From an uncultured Eubacteriales bacterium (GTDB taxonomy: Bacteria; Bacillota; Clostridia; Oscillospirales; Acutalibacteraceae): DNA of 57,129 bases. The position numbers and the translations under genes are program-made. Positions 24,305 through 32,662 of this stretch are shown piece by piece. The DNA lies in assembly GCA_934643185.1 (NCBI GenBank), contig CAKUBN010000010.1, positions 1 through 57,129 on the forward strand, in the 5' to 3' direction. The notes beneath the pieces were generated by a model. The model searched no databases and was not told the origin of the DNA. It saw nothing but the letters and a program-made list of their open reading frames with translations. Numbering within the stretch: the stretch's first letter is position 1; the number at the start of each line of letters is the position of its first letter.

Positions 24305-24310
24305 ATGCCT

Positions 24311-25021
24311 TTAAGCTTTCTTCACCCAGTCGAGCGCGACCCAGCCACCGGCTTTTAAGCGGCCCCAGCCTTTACTGGAGCCGGGGCCGCTGCGCTCTTC
24401 GACGATCGTATAGCGCAAACTGTCCCGAATTTGCCCGATGATCCCGTAATTCGTGCCCGGGCCCTTGCGGATGTTGAGCGCATCGCGGCAATTTTTGCGG
24501 ATGAGGTACGATTGAAATGCGTTTGCAGCGGGCTTTTTCACCGGCTCCATATAGCGCTTCACCATGTTTAAAAAGCGCTGCCAGCCGCGGTCCAGCGTCC
24601 TGTGCGGACAATATTTGCCGTCGTAGTCCTGGTGCTTTGTCACCCTGTCAAGGCCCCAGCCGTACTTTTTGAGCAGGCTTGCGGTGAATTCCGCCGCGTT
24701 CTGCTCGGCCTTATCAAACTTCTCGCCGCCCGATTTCGAGTAGCAAATTTCAATATGGATGCCCTCCATGTTGCCCTTGCCGTGCCCGTCGCCGCTTGCC
24801 CACGCGTTGCGGTTTTCCGGGATGCCCTGCACAATGTTCTTGTCGTCCACCGCGTAGTGAAACGAGACCTCATGGTCGTTATACCGCATGTAGGAGATCT
24901 CGTTTGCGGCGGGCGCATCGTTTGCCGTGTTGTGAATAACTACGCGCGTCGGCGTGCGGGTGTAGGGGCACTTGATATTGTATTTGTCCTGCGGCACAAG
25001 ATTTTCTTTGATCGGTACCAT
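24311..25021 (-). CDS. N-acetylmuramoyl-L-alanine amidase (phage-type endolysin)
   Basis: This 236-residue lysin has an N-terminal amidase_2 zinc domain: first ligand in VVIHNTAN (His28-29 region), a second histidine in EVSFHYAVDD, the motif NMEGIHIEICY, and the last ligand in YCPHRTLDRGW. A C-terminal SH3b wall-binding domain follows (ALNIRKGPGTNYGIIGQI..GWVALDWV). It cleaves the glycan-peptide bond of peptidoglycan. It is the last gene of the cassette with holin and appendage genes. No signal peptide; export would need the holin. Confidence 0.92.
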   Translation of the reverse strand: MVPIKENLVPQDKYNIKCPYTRTPTRVVIHNTANDAPAANEISYMRYNDHEVSFHYAVDDKNIVQGIPENRNAWASGDGHGKGNMEGIHIEICYSKSGGEKFDKAEQNAAEFTASLLKKYGWGLDRVTKHQDYDGKYCPHRTLDRGWQRFLNMVKRYMEPVKKPAANAFQSYLIRKNCRDALNIRKGPGTNYGIIGQIRDSLRYTIVEERSGPGSSKGWGRLKAGGWVALDWVKKA

Positions 25022-25033
25022 AGCGAACCCTCC

Positions 25034-26092
25034 TTACGCTCTTACGCCCCAAATTTCAATTTTGCTGCCCTTTAAAAGCGGCACGTTGTCGTAAATTTTG
25101 AATCCGAAGCGTTCTACGTGCTGCTCGGCCGAAACGGTCTGGTAGTTGCCGTTTGAGGGGTACACAAGCGTCATGGTGTCGCCCTGCGTGCCGTACGCGC
25201 TCACCACCTTGTATACGCCAAACTGCGGCACGGCTTCAAAGACCGCCGTGACCACGTAGCCCGTAGCGGGGTCGAATGTGTTGCTGAGGCACGTGCAGAC
25301 GCCGTTGATGTGGCGCACCCAGTAGCCGTATTCGTCCTTGCAGTAGGCGCTCCAGTCGTAAAGGCCGGCCTTCTGCCCGCCGGGCGTTTTCACAATGACC
25401 TTAATGGCGCGCAGGTCATACGGCGTGCCGTCCGGCTCTGCGGTGCGCTCAAAGCTCAGCATGTCCTCTTCGGTCGTCACACTTTCCAGCAGCGCCCACG
25501 TGCCGTAGCTTTCCGCCTGAATGTTGCGGCGCGCCTGCTCCATCTGGGCTTTGGAGAGCGCCTGCGCGTCTGTGGAAACGGTGGCTTTCAGCGCGTCGCC
25601 CACGGCCTTTGCGTCGGCGGCTTCGCCCGCATGGCTCAGGGTCGTGTCGAGCACCGTGCTTTTTGTAAGCGTCTCTAAAGCGTCCTTTGCCGCCTTTTCA
25701 GCGTTTTCGGCCGCAGATAAAACCTGCTGCACAAGGCTCGGCGTGGGCTCCGCGGGCGCGGTGCCCTCCGTGCCGCAGCTTTCCGTCACGCGGTACAAAA
25801 CCGTGTGGGTGATCTGCTGCACGCCGTCCTTATAGCCCGCAAAAACGAGCTTGCCGACGCCGCTTTGCGCCGTGACCTCCTGCGGCACCGCGAACGTGCC
25901 GCCTGCGGAAACACGAACCTGCACAGCATCGCCTTTCGGCGTGTGGAACGTGGCCGAAACGGCGTATTCTGCCCACACGTCCTCACGGATGATGTGAAAA
26001 CTTTCCACGCCGTAGCTGCCTTTTGTGCCAAGGCTCAAAAGACCCTCGGCGTTATACGCGTCGTAGTTTTTCAGTCTCATTTCATGCGTCAT
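25034..26092 (-). CDS. Phage baseplate/appendage-like protein
   Basis: This 352-residue protein appears modular. It has an N-terminal beta domain (MRLKNYDAYNAEGLLSL..VSATFHTPKGDAVQVRVS) of the sort found at the start of phage upper-baseplate or tail-fibre proteins, a helical linker (VQQVLSAAENAEKAAKDALE, about 120-145), and a C-terminal receptor-binding-like beta region. No family can be named with certainty. The ATG at 26092 follows AAGGAGGACGAAC. It lies between holin and amidase genes, where tail fibres commonly occur in Firmicutes prophages. Confidence 0.65.
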   Translation of the reverse strand: MTHEMRLKNYDAYNAEGLLSLGTKGSYGVESFHIIREDVWAEYAVSATFHTPKGDAVQVRVSAGGTFAVPQEVTAQSGVGKLVFAGYKDGVQQITHTVLYRVTESCGTEGTAPAEPTPSLVQQVLSAAENAEKAAKDALETLTKSTVLDTTLSHAGEAADAKAVGDALKATVSTDAQALSKAQMEQARRNIQAESYGTWALLESVTTEEDMLSFERTAEPDGTPYDLRAIKVIVKTPGGQKAGLYDWSAYCKDEYGYWVRHINGVCTCLSNTFDPATGYVVTAVFEAVPQFGVYKVVSAYGTQGDTMTLVYPSNGNYQTVSAEQHVERFGFKIYDNVPLLKGSKIEIWGVRA

Positions 26093-26540
26093 GTTCGTCC
26101 TCCTTTTTGTCCACGGTGTTTTTCAGGCGAGAGAGTAATCGATTGAGGCGCGGAAAGCCCGGAACGCCGATGGCGGCTAAGTTTTCCAGCACCGAGATGA
26201 GCTCGTTTATGATGAGCCAAACGGTGACGAGCAGGCCGCAGAAAAGCTCAATGTTGAGGTCGAGGCCCGCCTGTTTTAATGCGCCGTGCAAAAGGTAATC
26301 CACCGCCGCGCCCACGGCGACCATGGCCATATAGCAAAGCTTTTTGAGAATACCTTTCACACCAATGCGCGAGCTGAGCTGGGAAGAAATGTAGGCTTTT
26401 GTCATGCCGGTGAGGTAATCGAGCACCATGGCGGAAAGCAGCACCAAAAGCGGCTGCGTCAGCATGCCAAAGTACGAGGAAAGCCCCGCCAGCACCACGG
26501 CAAAAGCGGTTTTCAGCATAGTCGGTCTCATAAATTTCAA
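26082..26540 (-). CDS. Phage holin (toxin secretion/phage lysis family)
   Basis: This protein of about 152 residues has three to four TM helices and the motif VLLSAMVLDYLTGMTKAYI, typical of the holin_4_1/toxin secretion-phage lysis holin family. A helix ending LLVTVWLIINELISVLENL follows. It would permeabilise the membrane to release the amidase. The start is uncertain: a TTG at 26540 is well placed after AAGGAG, while an ATG at 26531 is 14 nt from it. It overlaps the next gene start by 11 bp. Confidence 0.88.
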   Translation of the reverse strand: MKFMRPTMLKTAFAVVLAGLSSYFGMLTQPLLVLLSAMVLDYLTGMTKAYISSQLSSRIGVKGILKKLCYMAMVAVGAAVDYLLHGALKQAGLDLNIELFCGLLVTVWLIINELISVLENLAAIGVPGFPRLNRLLSRLKNTVDKKEDEHDA

Positions 26541-26639
26541 ATAAACTCCTTTTTAAAGTCTCCGTTTTTGCCGCGGTGCGGCACGGCAAAACGGGCGGCG
26601 CCTGCCGTGCGGAGCAGATGCCGAAATTTAGGAAAAGAA

Positions 26640-26672
26640 AAGAGACCCCACGGCTTTGCCGCGGCAGTCTCA
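26640..26672 (-). terminator. Possible hairpin between sigma-like and holin genes
   Basis: GAGAC and GTCTC flank a GC-rich imperfect stem (TGCCGCGGCAAAGCCGTGGG on the minus strand), followed by TTTTCTTTT. It may partly terminate transcription, so that holin expression needs read-through. Confidence 0.45.
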
Positions 26673-27116
26673 AATTCTTTTGACAAGGGGAAGTGTGCGC
26701 GGGGGACATCCCCGCTTTTTAAAGGGCGAAACGGCGGAAAGCGCTACGCTTTCGATCGCCTTTCGGTGCAGCCGCCGCATGTGGCGGTCTGAGTAATGCA
26801 TGCGCTCCGCGATCTCCTTGAGGTCAAGCGCGCAGATGTAGTGCTGTGTCAAAATCTCGCGCAAAGCGGCGCTTTCCACCGTGTCTATGGCGTCTTCAAT
26901 TTCCGCCTGACTTGTGCAAAGCACGCGTATGGCGTCCTTTGCGGCGCATATCGCGTGCTCTAAATGAAAAAGAAGCTCGGTATTTCCTTCCAAAATCAGC
27001 GCTTCCCAGCGCGCTGTCAGCCGGGTGAGCTCCGCCCGGCGCACACGGAGGTCGAGCTCCGTGTAGCGGTAGGCGGACAAAAACGCCTTCACGGCGTTAA
27101 ATTCCGTATCGGTCAA
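26670..27116 (-). CDS. Sigma-70 region 4-like phage regulator
   Basis: This 148-residue protein has a helical N-terminus and a C-terminal HTH of sigma-region-4 type: LREILTQHYICALDLKEIAE then RMHYSDRHMRRLHRKAIESV. Such small proteins (ArpU/DUF1492-like) control late genes in Firmicutes phages. The start is TTG at 27116, overlapping the previous stop as TTGA, with AGAGG upstream. Its position at the head of the holin-amidase cassette fits control of lysis genes. Confidence 0.75.
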   Translation of the reverse strand: MTDTEFNAVKAFLSAYRYTELDLRVRRAELTRLTARWEALILEGNTELLFHLEHAICAAKDAIRVLCTSQAEIEDAIDTVESAALREILTQHYICALDLKEIAERMHYSDRHMRRLHRKAIESVALSAVSPFKKRGCPPRTLPLVKRI

Positions 27117-27343
27117 GACTGCACGACCTCTCGCAGGCGGTCTGCAAACTGGTCTGAAAGGGAATATATGTTCTTCACTTCTTCGCGGTTCGGCAGCCCC
27201 GTAAACTTCTGCACGCTGTGGCGCACGGAAGCGCTTTTCGCGCGGTGCGCAGATCTCATTGCGGCAGAGATCAGGGAAACCGCGCCCTGTGCAAGCGCGA
27301 TCAACAGGCAGGAAACGGCAATACTAAAGAGAAACAGCATCAT
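27113..27343 (-). CDS. Small membrane protein of the lysis cassette
   Basis: This 76-residue protein has one N-terminal TM helix (MMLFLFSIAVSCLLIALAQG) and a basic cytoplasmic tail. No family is recognised; an accessory holin or antiholin is possible. The ATG at 27343 is preceded by GGGGGTATTTTT. It is the first gene after the SOS-like promoter and overlaps the sigma-like gene by 4 bp. Confidence 0.6.
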   Translation of the reverse strand: MMLFLFSIAVSCLLIALAQGAVSLISAAMRSAHRAKSASVRHSVQKFTGLPNREEVKNIYSLSDQFADRLREVVQS

Positions 27344-27419
27344 AAAAATACCCCCATCCGAGTTTCGCTTGTGCGCGATATACGGTGCAGATGATTCTGC
27401 GCGGCATATCGGTGCTTCA

Positions 27420-27487
27420 CGAACGTTTGTTTCTTTGCTGTCTCGTATTATAAACAAATGTTCGCGATTTGTCAATCGAACATTCGA
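27420..27487 (-). promoter_or_regulatory. Consensus promoter with LexA-like boxes ahead of the lysis cassette
   Basis: On the minus strand perfect TTGACA (27475-27470) and TATAAT (27452-27447) are 17 bp apart. Three CGAAC-containing boxes surround it: CGAACATTTGTTT within the spacer (27464-27452), CGAACATTCG at 27477-27486 and CGAACGTTTGTTTC at 27420-27433. They resemble the Gram-positive LexA site CGAACnnnnGTTCG, which suggests DNA damage control of the cassette. Confidence 0.65.
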
Positions 27488-27620
27488 AGATTTTTTCGGA
27501 AAATGCGGTTTTTGGGGGCAGGTGTCGTTTTTTTGCGACACCTCGCGGGGATTTGAAAAGATGTCCTTGACAAAATCAAAAAGGGCGAAAAGGGGAGATT
27601 TTGCGAGGAAAGCAGAGAAA

Positions 27621-27812
27621 AAGAGCGGCTTTTGGCCGCTCTTTCAAGGGACCCCTTAATTGGGTCCCTTGCGGCAGAACAGTCCACTGGACTGTTCTGC
27701 CTATCCTCCTGATTTTTTGGTAGGCAAAAGGATTTCGCTTTCTGCGGAAAGCGATTTAGGGCGCTGCCCTAAAAACCCGCAGCCTTTTGAAAAAGGCTGG
27801 CGAAAACTTTTA
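27621..27812 (-). repeat. Multi-hairpin intergenic element, copy B
   Basis: On the minus strand it starts 13 bp after the FtsK-like gene stop. Hairpins in order: AGCCTTTTTC-type H1, AGGGC/GCCCT, TCGCTTT/AAAGCGA, core with CCTACC and ATCAGGA-like linker, GGCAGAACAGTCC/GGACTGTTCTGCC, AAGGGACCC/GGGTCCCTT and AAGAGCGGC/GCCGCTCTT. Confidence 0.9.
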
Positions 27813-27825
27813 ACCGCCGTTGTCG

Positions 27826-30800
27826 TCAGCTTTGTGTGGGCTGAAACAGCACGGTTTTGCCCCATTTTTCCGTATCCCGATTACAGTAATACGCATGTAT
27901 GCTGTCCCTTTGCGGGACGTCGAAGGCAGTTGCGGTAACGCGGGCGGTATCGGGCAAAGCGGCGCGCAGATTTTCGCTGTCGCCGACGGCTGTGACTGTG
28001 ATGGACGCAAGCGGCAGAAGCTGGGGCAGTTCGCTGCGCACGGTCTTACACCGGCGCTCGAACATGACGGAAAGGCGGCTGTTTTGGACGGCGTTTTTGA
28101 GCAGCTCAGCGTCTGCCGACGGGCGCAGTGTGCCGAGCGGCTGGGTGAATTCTTTTTCCGCACTCATCTCCAAAAACACGTTGACGGCGCGGTTTTGACC
28201 TTCCCAAAGCTGACGGGAAAGCGCTTCTCTCTGCGCGGCAAGGGTGGTATAAACCGTGGCGTTTTCCGGGCAAAAGCGCAGTAGAGGGTGACTTTTCGCG
28301 CAGAAAACATGCAGCGAAAGCTCTTCCTGTTCCGCAAACCGCGCGGCGCTGCACAGCACAGAGGCCGGCACGCGCAGGTCGCTGCCTGTGCACAGAATGT
28401 GCGTGCCGTTCGGTGTAAACGAGACAAAGCCGTCGTCTTTTAAGCTGTCCGCATCGGAAGCGGCGCGGTCCTTATGCAGGCATACGGAGTCGCCGAAGGT
28501 GACTTCGCCGTGCGGGAGTGCGCTCGGTGCAGCACGGGAGGCGGTGTTATACCGCAGCCACGCGGTTTCGCCCGTGCCGTTTACGCGTGGCAGCAGGCTG
28601 CACATGTGCCCGATGAGGTCATCCCCGGCGTAAAAGCATTGCACGGAGACGGTGGCGCGCTCGGTTTGGCCCGCTTCGTCGTTTAAAAGCGCGTGGCCGG
28701 TTTTCAGCAGCACGGCAGCTGCAATGCCGGTGTTTTCGCGCCCGGTATCGACCGCGCGGTCGCTGAAAAGGCGGCGGGCGGCGGCAGGCGGGCAGCGGAA
28801 AACGAGACGTGTGGAAAAGTGATCCTTCAGCTCGGCCGTGAACGTGTTGCGCGCGCTTTCGCTTACGCCGCGCTGGCTCGCCATGATGAGATGTACGCCG
28901 TAGGTGCGCCCTTTGCGGACAAGCTCGCTTAAAAGCGCGGCAGTCTCTGTGTTGCCCTCAAAAAGCGACTGGTATTCGTCAATCATAAGCAAAATGCGCG
29001 GCAGAATTTCGGACACCGCACCCGTTTCGCGCTGCACGGCGCGGTAGGTCTCGTACTTGCGGATGAGGCGGCCGGTCTCGGCGGAGAGCGCCGTAAAGCA
29101 ACTTTGGCGGCGGTGCAGCTCCGAAACGTAATATCGAAGGAAGGACGCGGCGCAATCGGGGTCCTCGTTTTCAACGACGGCTTCGACCGCGGGCAGGCGC
29201 GATGCGCCGTAAAGAGCGAATTCCGCGCCCTCTTTGAAATCGGCAATGGCGAGCTTCACTTCGTCCGGCGTGTAGTTTGCGAAAATTTGCAGGGCGACGG
29301 TGTGCAGAAGCGCGCTTTTGCCGGAGTTTACATCGCCGATGACGAGCACATACGGTTTTTCTTCCGTAAACGCAAGCGTGACGGGCTGACGGGTGACATC
29401 ATTTTGACCGATGGGAAGAAAAATGCCCGCTTCGCTGCTCTTTTTCTGCCAGCTTTCAGCGTGAGGCAATTTGGTGTTGAGTGGCAGCACGGCGGCTTTT
29501 TTCATCTGCGCGGTGACGGCGGAAAGCGCTGCTGCGCGGCGGGTGGGGAGATCCTCCGGCGGGACGGTGAAAACGTCTTCGGAGATGTAAATTCCGCCGT
29601 TTTTTGCGGTGCAGCACGCGGCGTTTTGCACGAGCGCGGGGAATTTCTGTTGAAAACCGTGCGGCAGGGAGATTGCCTTGCACACGGAAACGAGCACGCG
29701 CACGCAGGTGTTGGCGCGCATGAGCCGGATAAGATCTTCCAGCGACTGCTCCGGGATATTCTGCTCCATGTTTTCGATGAAAACGTAGTGCATGGCATTT
29801 GGTGCATTTTCTGCGGCGGTGCGGCACAAGGCTTCTGTGCCGCGGGTAAAGTCCTGTGCGCTGCGCCAGATCTCCGCGCGGCCGCTCGGCGTAAACGCGG
29901 CGAAAACGTCCTTGTACGCATTGCCGCAGTGGGCGGGATCTGCAAGGTGCACGACGGCGGCGGGATCGCTTTTAAGCAGATCGAACGCCAAACTGCAAAA
30001 GAGCGCGTGCGGGGCGGTGTTATCCGTTAAAAACAGCACGCTGCGGTCGAGCTTTGTGCAGGTGAGCGGTGCTGTAAACATTTTGCCGGAGGGGAGTGCG
30101 ATGCGAAGTGTGCCGAGGGAAAGCGGGGCGCAGCCGGCGTTTTCGGCAAAAATCGCAGCGCTTGGCGGTGTGCAGAGCACAGCGTTTGTGCAGGTAATTT
30201 CGGCGTTGGTATCAGCCTTTAATTTTTGCAGAATCTCCGCGCGGCGATTGGTGCATTCGGCTTCGATCTGCCGCGTTTTGCGCGTGCAGACAGCGCGGGC
30301 ACGGTCGGCTTTTTCGGTAAACGCGGGCGCGTTTTCTATGGCGTCCGCGCAGCGGCGCATGTGCGCGTAGGCATCCAAAATGGGCGTGTAGAGCGATTTG
30401 CGGAAATCCGGCGAAACAGAGCCGATGAGCCCCGCGGCGTCCGGCAGCAAAAACGCGTTTTTGATTTTCTTTGCGCCGCTTTGAATAGCGGAAAGCGCCT
30501 TTTGCATGCGTGCGATGAGTGCTTCCGCGCACACGTTTGCGGTGTTGTACGGCTTTCGCATGGCGGCGGCAAAATACTGCGGCTGCATGCGGTGAAAGTG
30601 CGGATCGAGAATGTCATTCATCGCAATCTCGGCGGCGGAAAGCAGGCTTTCGGCATCAGCTTTAAGCGTGTCGTGCTCGTGCTCGAAGTCTTCTAAAAGC
30701 TCGTCGGTGGCGTCCTGTACGGCGCAGACGCGGCTTTCTCTGTTTTGGTCATTCAGGCGCAGCGCGGTTCGGGTCTCCGCTTCCATGCGGCGGAGCGTTT

Positions 30801-30870
30801 CGCGCAGCGCGGAAAGCGAAACGGCGGTGCCGTTTAACGTGCGGAAAACGGCGGAAAACGGTGCATTCAT
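27826..30870 (-). CDS. FtsK/SpoIIIE-type ATPase (EssC-like architecture)
   Basis: This 1014-residue protein has a long helical/coiled-coil N-terminus (1-250), a degenerate first RecA-like domain (about 260-480) without a Walker A, and an intact FtsK/HerA domain: Walker A GDVNSGKS at 512-519, Walker B ILLMIDEYQSLF with Asp631 and Glu632, and the GVHLIMASQRG sensor segment. A third degenerate ATPase-like domain ends the chain. Unlike EssC it has no FHA domain or TM helices; the adjacent gene supplies a membrane protein. It probably powers protein export or DNA movement. The ATG at 30870 follows AAGGAG. Confidence 0.88.
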   Translation of the reverse strand: MNAPFSAVFRTLNGTAVSLSALRETLRRMEAETRTALRLNDQNRESRVCAVQDATDELLEDFEHEHDTLKADAESLLSAAEIAMNDILDPHFHRMQPQYFAAAMRKPYNTANVCAEALIARMQKALSAIQSGAKKIKNAFLLPDAAGLIGSVSPDFRKSLYTPILDAYAHMRRCADAIENAPAFTEKADRARAVCTRKTRQIEAECTNRRAEILQKLKADTNAEITCTNAVLCTPPSAAIFAENAGCAPLSLGTLRIALPSGKMFTAPLTCTKLDRSVLFLTDNTAPHALFCSLAFDLLKSDPAAVVHLADPAHCGNAYKDVFAAFTPSGRAEIWRSAQDFTRGTEALCRTAAENAPNAMHYVFIENMEQNIPEQSLEDLIRLMRANTCVRVLVSVCKAISLPHGFQQKFPALVQNAACCTAKNGGIYISEDVFTVPPEDLPTRRAAALSAVTAQMKKAAVLPLNTKLPHAESWQKKSSEAGIFLPIGQNDVTRQPVTLAFTEEKPYVLVIGDVNSGKSALLHTVALQIFANYTPDEVKLAIADFKEGAEFALYGASRLPAVEAVVENEDPDCAASFLRYYVSELHRRQSCFTALSAETGRLIRKYETYRAVQRETGAVSEILPRILLMIDEYQSLFEGNTETAALLSELVRKGRTYGVHLIMASQRGVSESARNTFTAELKDHFSTRLVFRCPPAAARRLFSDRAVDTGRENTGIAAAVLLKTGHALLNDEAGQTERATVSVQCFYAGDDLIGHMCSLLPRVNGTGETAWLRYNTASRAAPSALPHGEVTFGDSVCLHKDRAASDADSLKDDGFVSFTPNGTHILCTGSDLRVPASVLCSAARFAEQEELSLHVFCAKSHPLLRFCPENATVYTTLAAQREALSRQLWEGQNRAVNVFLEMSAEKEFTQPLGTLRPSADAELLKNAVQNSRLSVMFERRCKTVRSELPQLLPLASITVTAVGDSENLRAALPDTARVTATAFDVPQRDSIHAYYCNRDTEKWGKTVLFQPTQS

Positions 30871-30892
30871 GGGAAAACTCCTTCCGAAAAAA

Positions 30893-31402
30893 TTAGCCGA
30901 ACGCCATTTTGACGAGTCCGACGATGCCGAGCACGAGCACGGCAAGCGCGAGCGCCATAAGGATGGGCGCGGCCATGAGTACGAACACGGCGGCGGGCGG
31001 CGCAAAGCAGCAGATGGAGACGGTGCAGAGGTAGGCAAGCACGTTATAGCGGTGTTTTTTCGCGCCCGTTTTGCCGTAAAGATAGATGCAGAATACGGTT
31101 AGGATGATAACGAACGCTTTGGCGTGCTCAAACACGAACTGCTGTACGTAGTCCTCCAAAAAATCGAGGTGTGCGGGCGGGGTGAACGCTGCCTGCATCT
31201 CATGAAACACGCAAACAGCAGCAAAGACGGAAGCGGAAAGCGCGAAAAGCCAGTAAACGAATTGGCGCGCAAAGCTGACTTCGGGGGTGTCCTCGGCGGT
31301 GGTATCGGCAACGGCGGGGGCTGCGGTGTGCTGTGTGCGGCTGCGGTGCTCGGCTTCGCGGTCGTGGATGGTGCCGTCTTCGGCAATGTAATAATCCGGC
31401 AT
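30893..31402 (-). CDS. Membrane protein partner of the FtsK-like ATPase
   Basis: This 169-residue protein has an N-terminal acidic cytoplasmic segment (MPDYYIAEDGTIHD) and about four TM helices (QFVYWLFALSASVFAAVCVF, AFVIILTVFCIYLYG, YNVLAYLCTVSICCF and a C-terminal hydrophobic pair). No family is recognised. It is 22 bp from the ATPase gene and 10 bp from the YbjN-like gene, both on the same strand, so it is likely the membrane anchor of that machine. The ATG has AAGGAGGATCTT upstream. Confidence 0.75.
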   Translation of the reverse strand: MPDYYIAEDGTIHDREAEHRSRTQHTAAPAVADTTAEDTPEVSFARQFVYWLFALSASVFAAVCVFHEMQAAFTPPAHLDFLEDYVQQFVFEHAKAFVIILTVFCIYLYGKTGAKKHRYNVLAYLCTVSICCFAPPAAVFVLMAAPILMALALAVLVLGIVGLVKMAFG

Positions 31403-31412
31403 AAGATCCTCC

Positions 31413-32537
31413 TTATCGGAACGGTTCGGGGTCATCGTCATCGGTCTCGGCGATGTCGCCGCCGAACAGGGCATTGAATTCTTTTTCGGCAGACGCGGGG
31501 TCAAGCGGCTTTGGGCGGGCGGTCATGGCTAAAAAGCGCTGCGCGTCTTCAAGCCGTTTTTTGCGGTCTGACGCGGAGGGCTTTAGCTTCTCAGCATCGA
31601 GCCCTGTCGGAAAAATCACGCCTGCGGCGGCTTTTTGCAGCTCTGCTTCGCGGCTATACAAAAGCGAAACGAGAATGGAAACGGCGGAATACAGCGTTTC
31701 TCCGAGTGATGTAGGAACTTCCAGTGCGGAAAGAGCCATTTTTGCGCACAGACCCTCCGGGCGGCGGCCGACGAAGAGTGCGCCAGACTTTACGGAATCG
31801 TTTTCCGCGTTGCAGATCTGCGCGGCGGCGTGCAGGTAGCGTGGGTCAAAAACAAGGGCGTTGCGGCCGGGAAACAGACGCAGGATGAAAAAGGTCTTCT
31901 CATCATTTAAGGTGACGTGCAGCTTCCAGCGGCGGTGCGCGGCCAGAAACTCGTAGAGGTAGCACGCGCCGGTTTCATCGGGCGCATGCTTTGCAAGCAC
32001 GGTAAAGTGCGTTTTTTGAAAATATTCCTCCATGAGGGGCAGAAAATCTTCCGCGTGGGACGGGGCGGGAGACGGAATGTGGATCTCCTGTGGCTCCGGG
32101 AGCGCCTCCGGCAGTACGCCCGCGCTGAGCGAACGCAGAGCGCTGATGTACGGCGTGAGTGCGGCGAACGCGGTGCGCTCCAAAAGCTCCAAGGTGGCGC
32201 GGGAAACGGGCGCGTGCTCAAAGGCGGCCTCCGTGCGGTAGTAAATTTCGCACAATTCGGGCTCTACGCACACGACGCCCACTTCCGGCGCGATGCGCTG
32301 GCAGTAATCGGCGACGAGGGGCACGTACACGTCGCGGGCAAAAATGCCGGGGTATGCGTTTAAAAGCAGAAAGCCGAGCTCTGCGTCTACGCGGGCGCAG
32401 AAGACAAGCGAGGTGCGACCGTCTGTTTTGCGGTATAAAAAGCCGGGCTCGCCGTCGAGCTTTTCAAAGCTGTCTGCGGTCTCATCCAAATATGTTTGGA
32501 GCATTTCGTAGGTCCGTTCGCTGTTTTGTGTAGGCAA
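31413..32537 (-). CDS. YbjN / type III chaperone-like fold protein
   Basis: This 374-residue protein looks like a tandem of YbjN-like (T3SS-chaperone fold) domains. The first has SERTYEMLQTYLDETADSF, FLYRKTDGRTSLVFCARV and FLLLNAYPGIF; the second starts near FLPLMEEYFQKTHF. The C-terminus is charged and disordered (FGGDIAETDDDDPEPF). The assigned start is TTG at 32537 with AAGGAGG upstream; the first ATG is 11 codons later. The family assignment is by pattern only. As a chaperone it could deliver substrates to the adjacent FtsK-like ATPase. Confidence 0.6.
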   Translation of the reverse strand: MPTQNSERTYEMLQTYLDETADSFEKLDGEPGFLYRKTDGRTSLVFCARVDAELGFLLLNAYPGIFARDVYVPLVADYCQRIAPEVGVVCVEPELCEIYYRTEAAFEHAPVSRATLELLERTAFAALTPYISALRSLSAGVLPEALPEPQEIHIPSPAPSHAEDFLPLMEEYFQKTHFTVLAKHAPDETGACYLYEFLAAHRRWKLHVTLNDEKTFFILRLFPGRNALVFDPRYLHAAAQICNAENDSVKSGALFVGRRPEGLCAKMALSALEVPTSLGETLYSAVSILVSLLYSREAELQKAAAGVIFPTGLDAEKLKPSASDRKKRLEDAQRFLAMTARPKPLDPASAEKEFNALFGGDIAETDDDDPEPFR

Positions 32538-32621
32538 AGTAAAAACCTCCTTGGGTTTGCGTTTTGATCTACCTGTTCTACGAACGGGGGAGGCGGATTT
32601 TTTGAAAATTTTCAAAAATAA

Positions 32622-32650
32622 AAAGCGCTCTGCGGAAAACAGAGCGCTTT
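32622..32650 (-). terminator. Terminator of the TPR gene
   Basis: On the minus strand AAAGCGCTCTG and CAGAGCGCTTT (11 bp; 32650-32640 with 32632-32622) are followed by TTATTTTTG. It separates the TPR gene from the YbjN-like unit. Confidence 0.85.
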
Positions 32651-32662
32651 GAAAAGACGGAT

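Noticed and set aside
24311..27343. Complete prophage
   Set aside because: Only lysis and appendage-like genes are present; there is no integrase, terminase, portal, capsid or tail gene and no att repeats that I could find.
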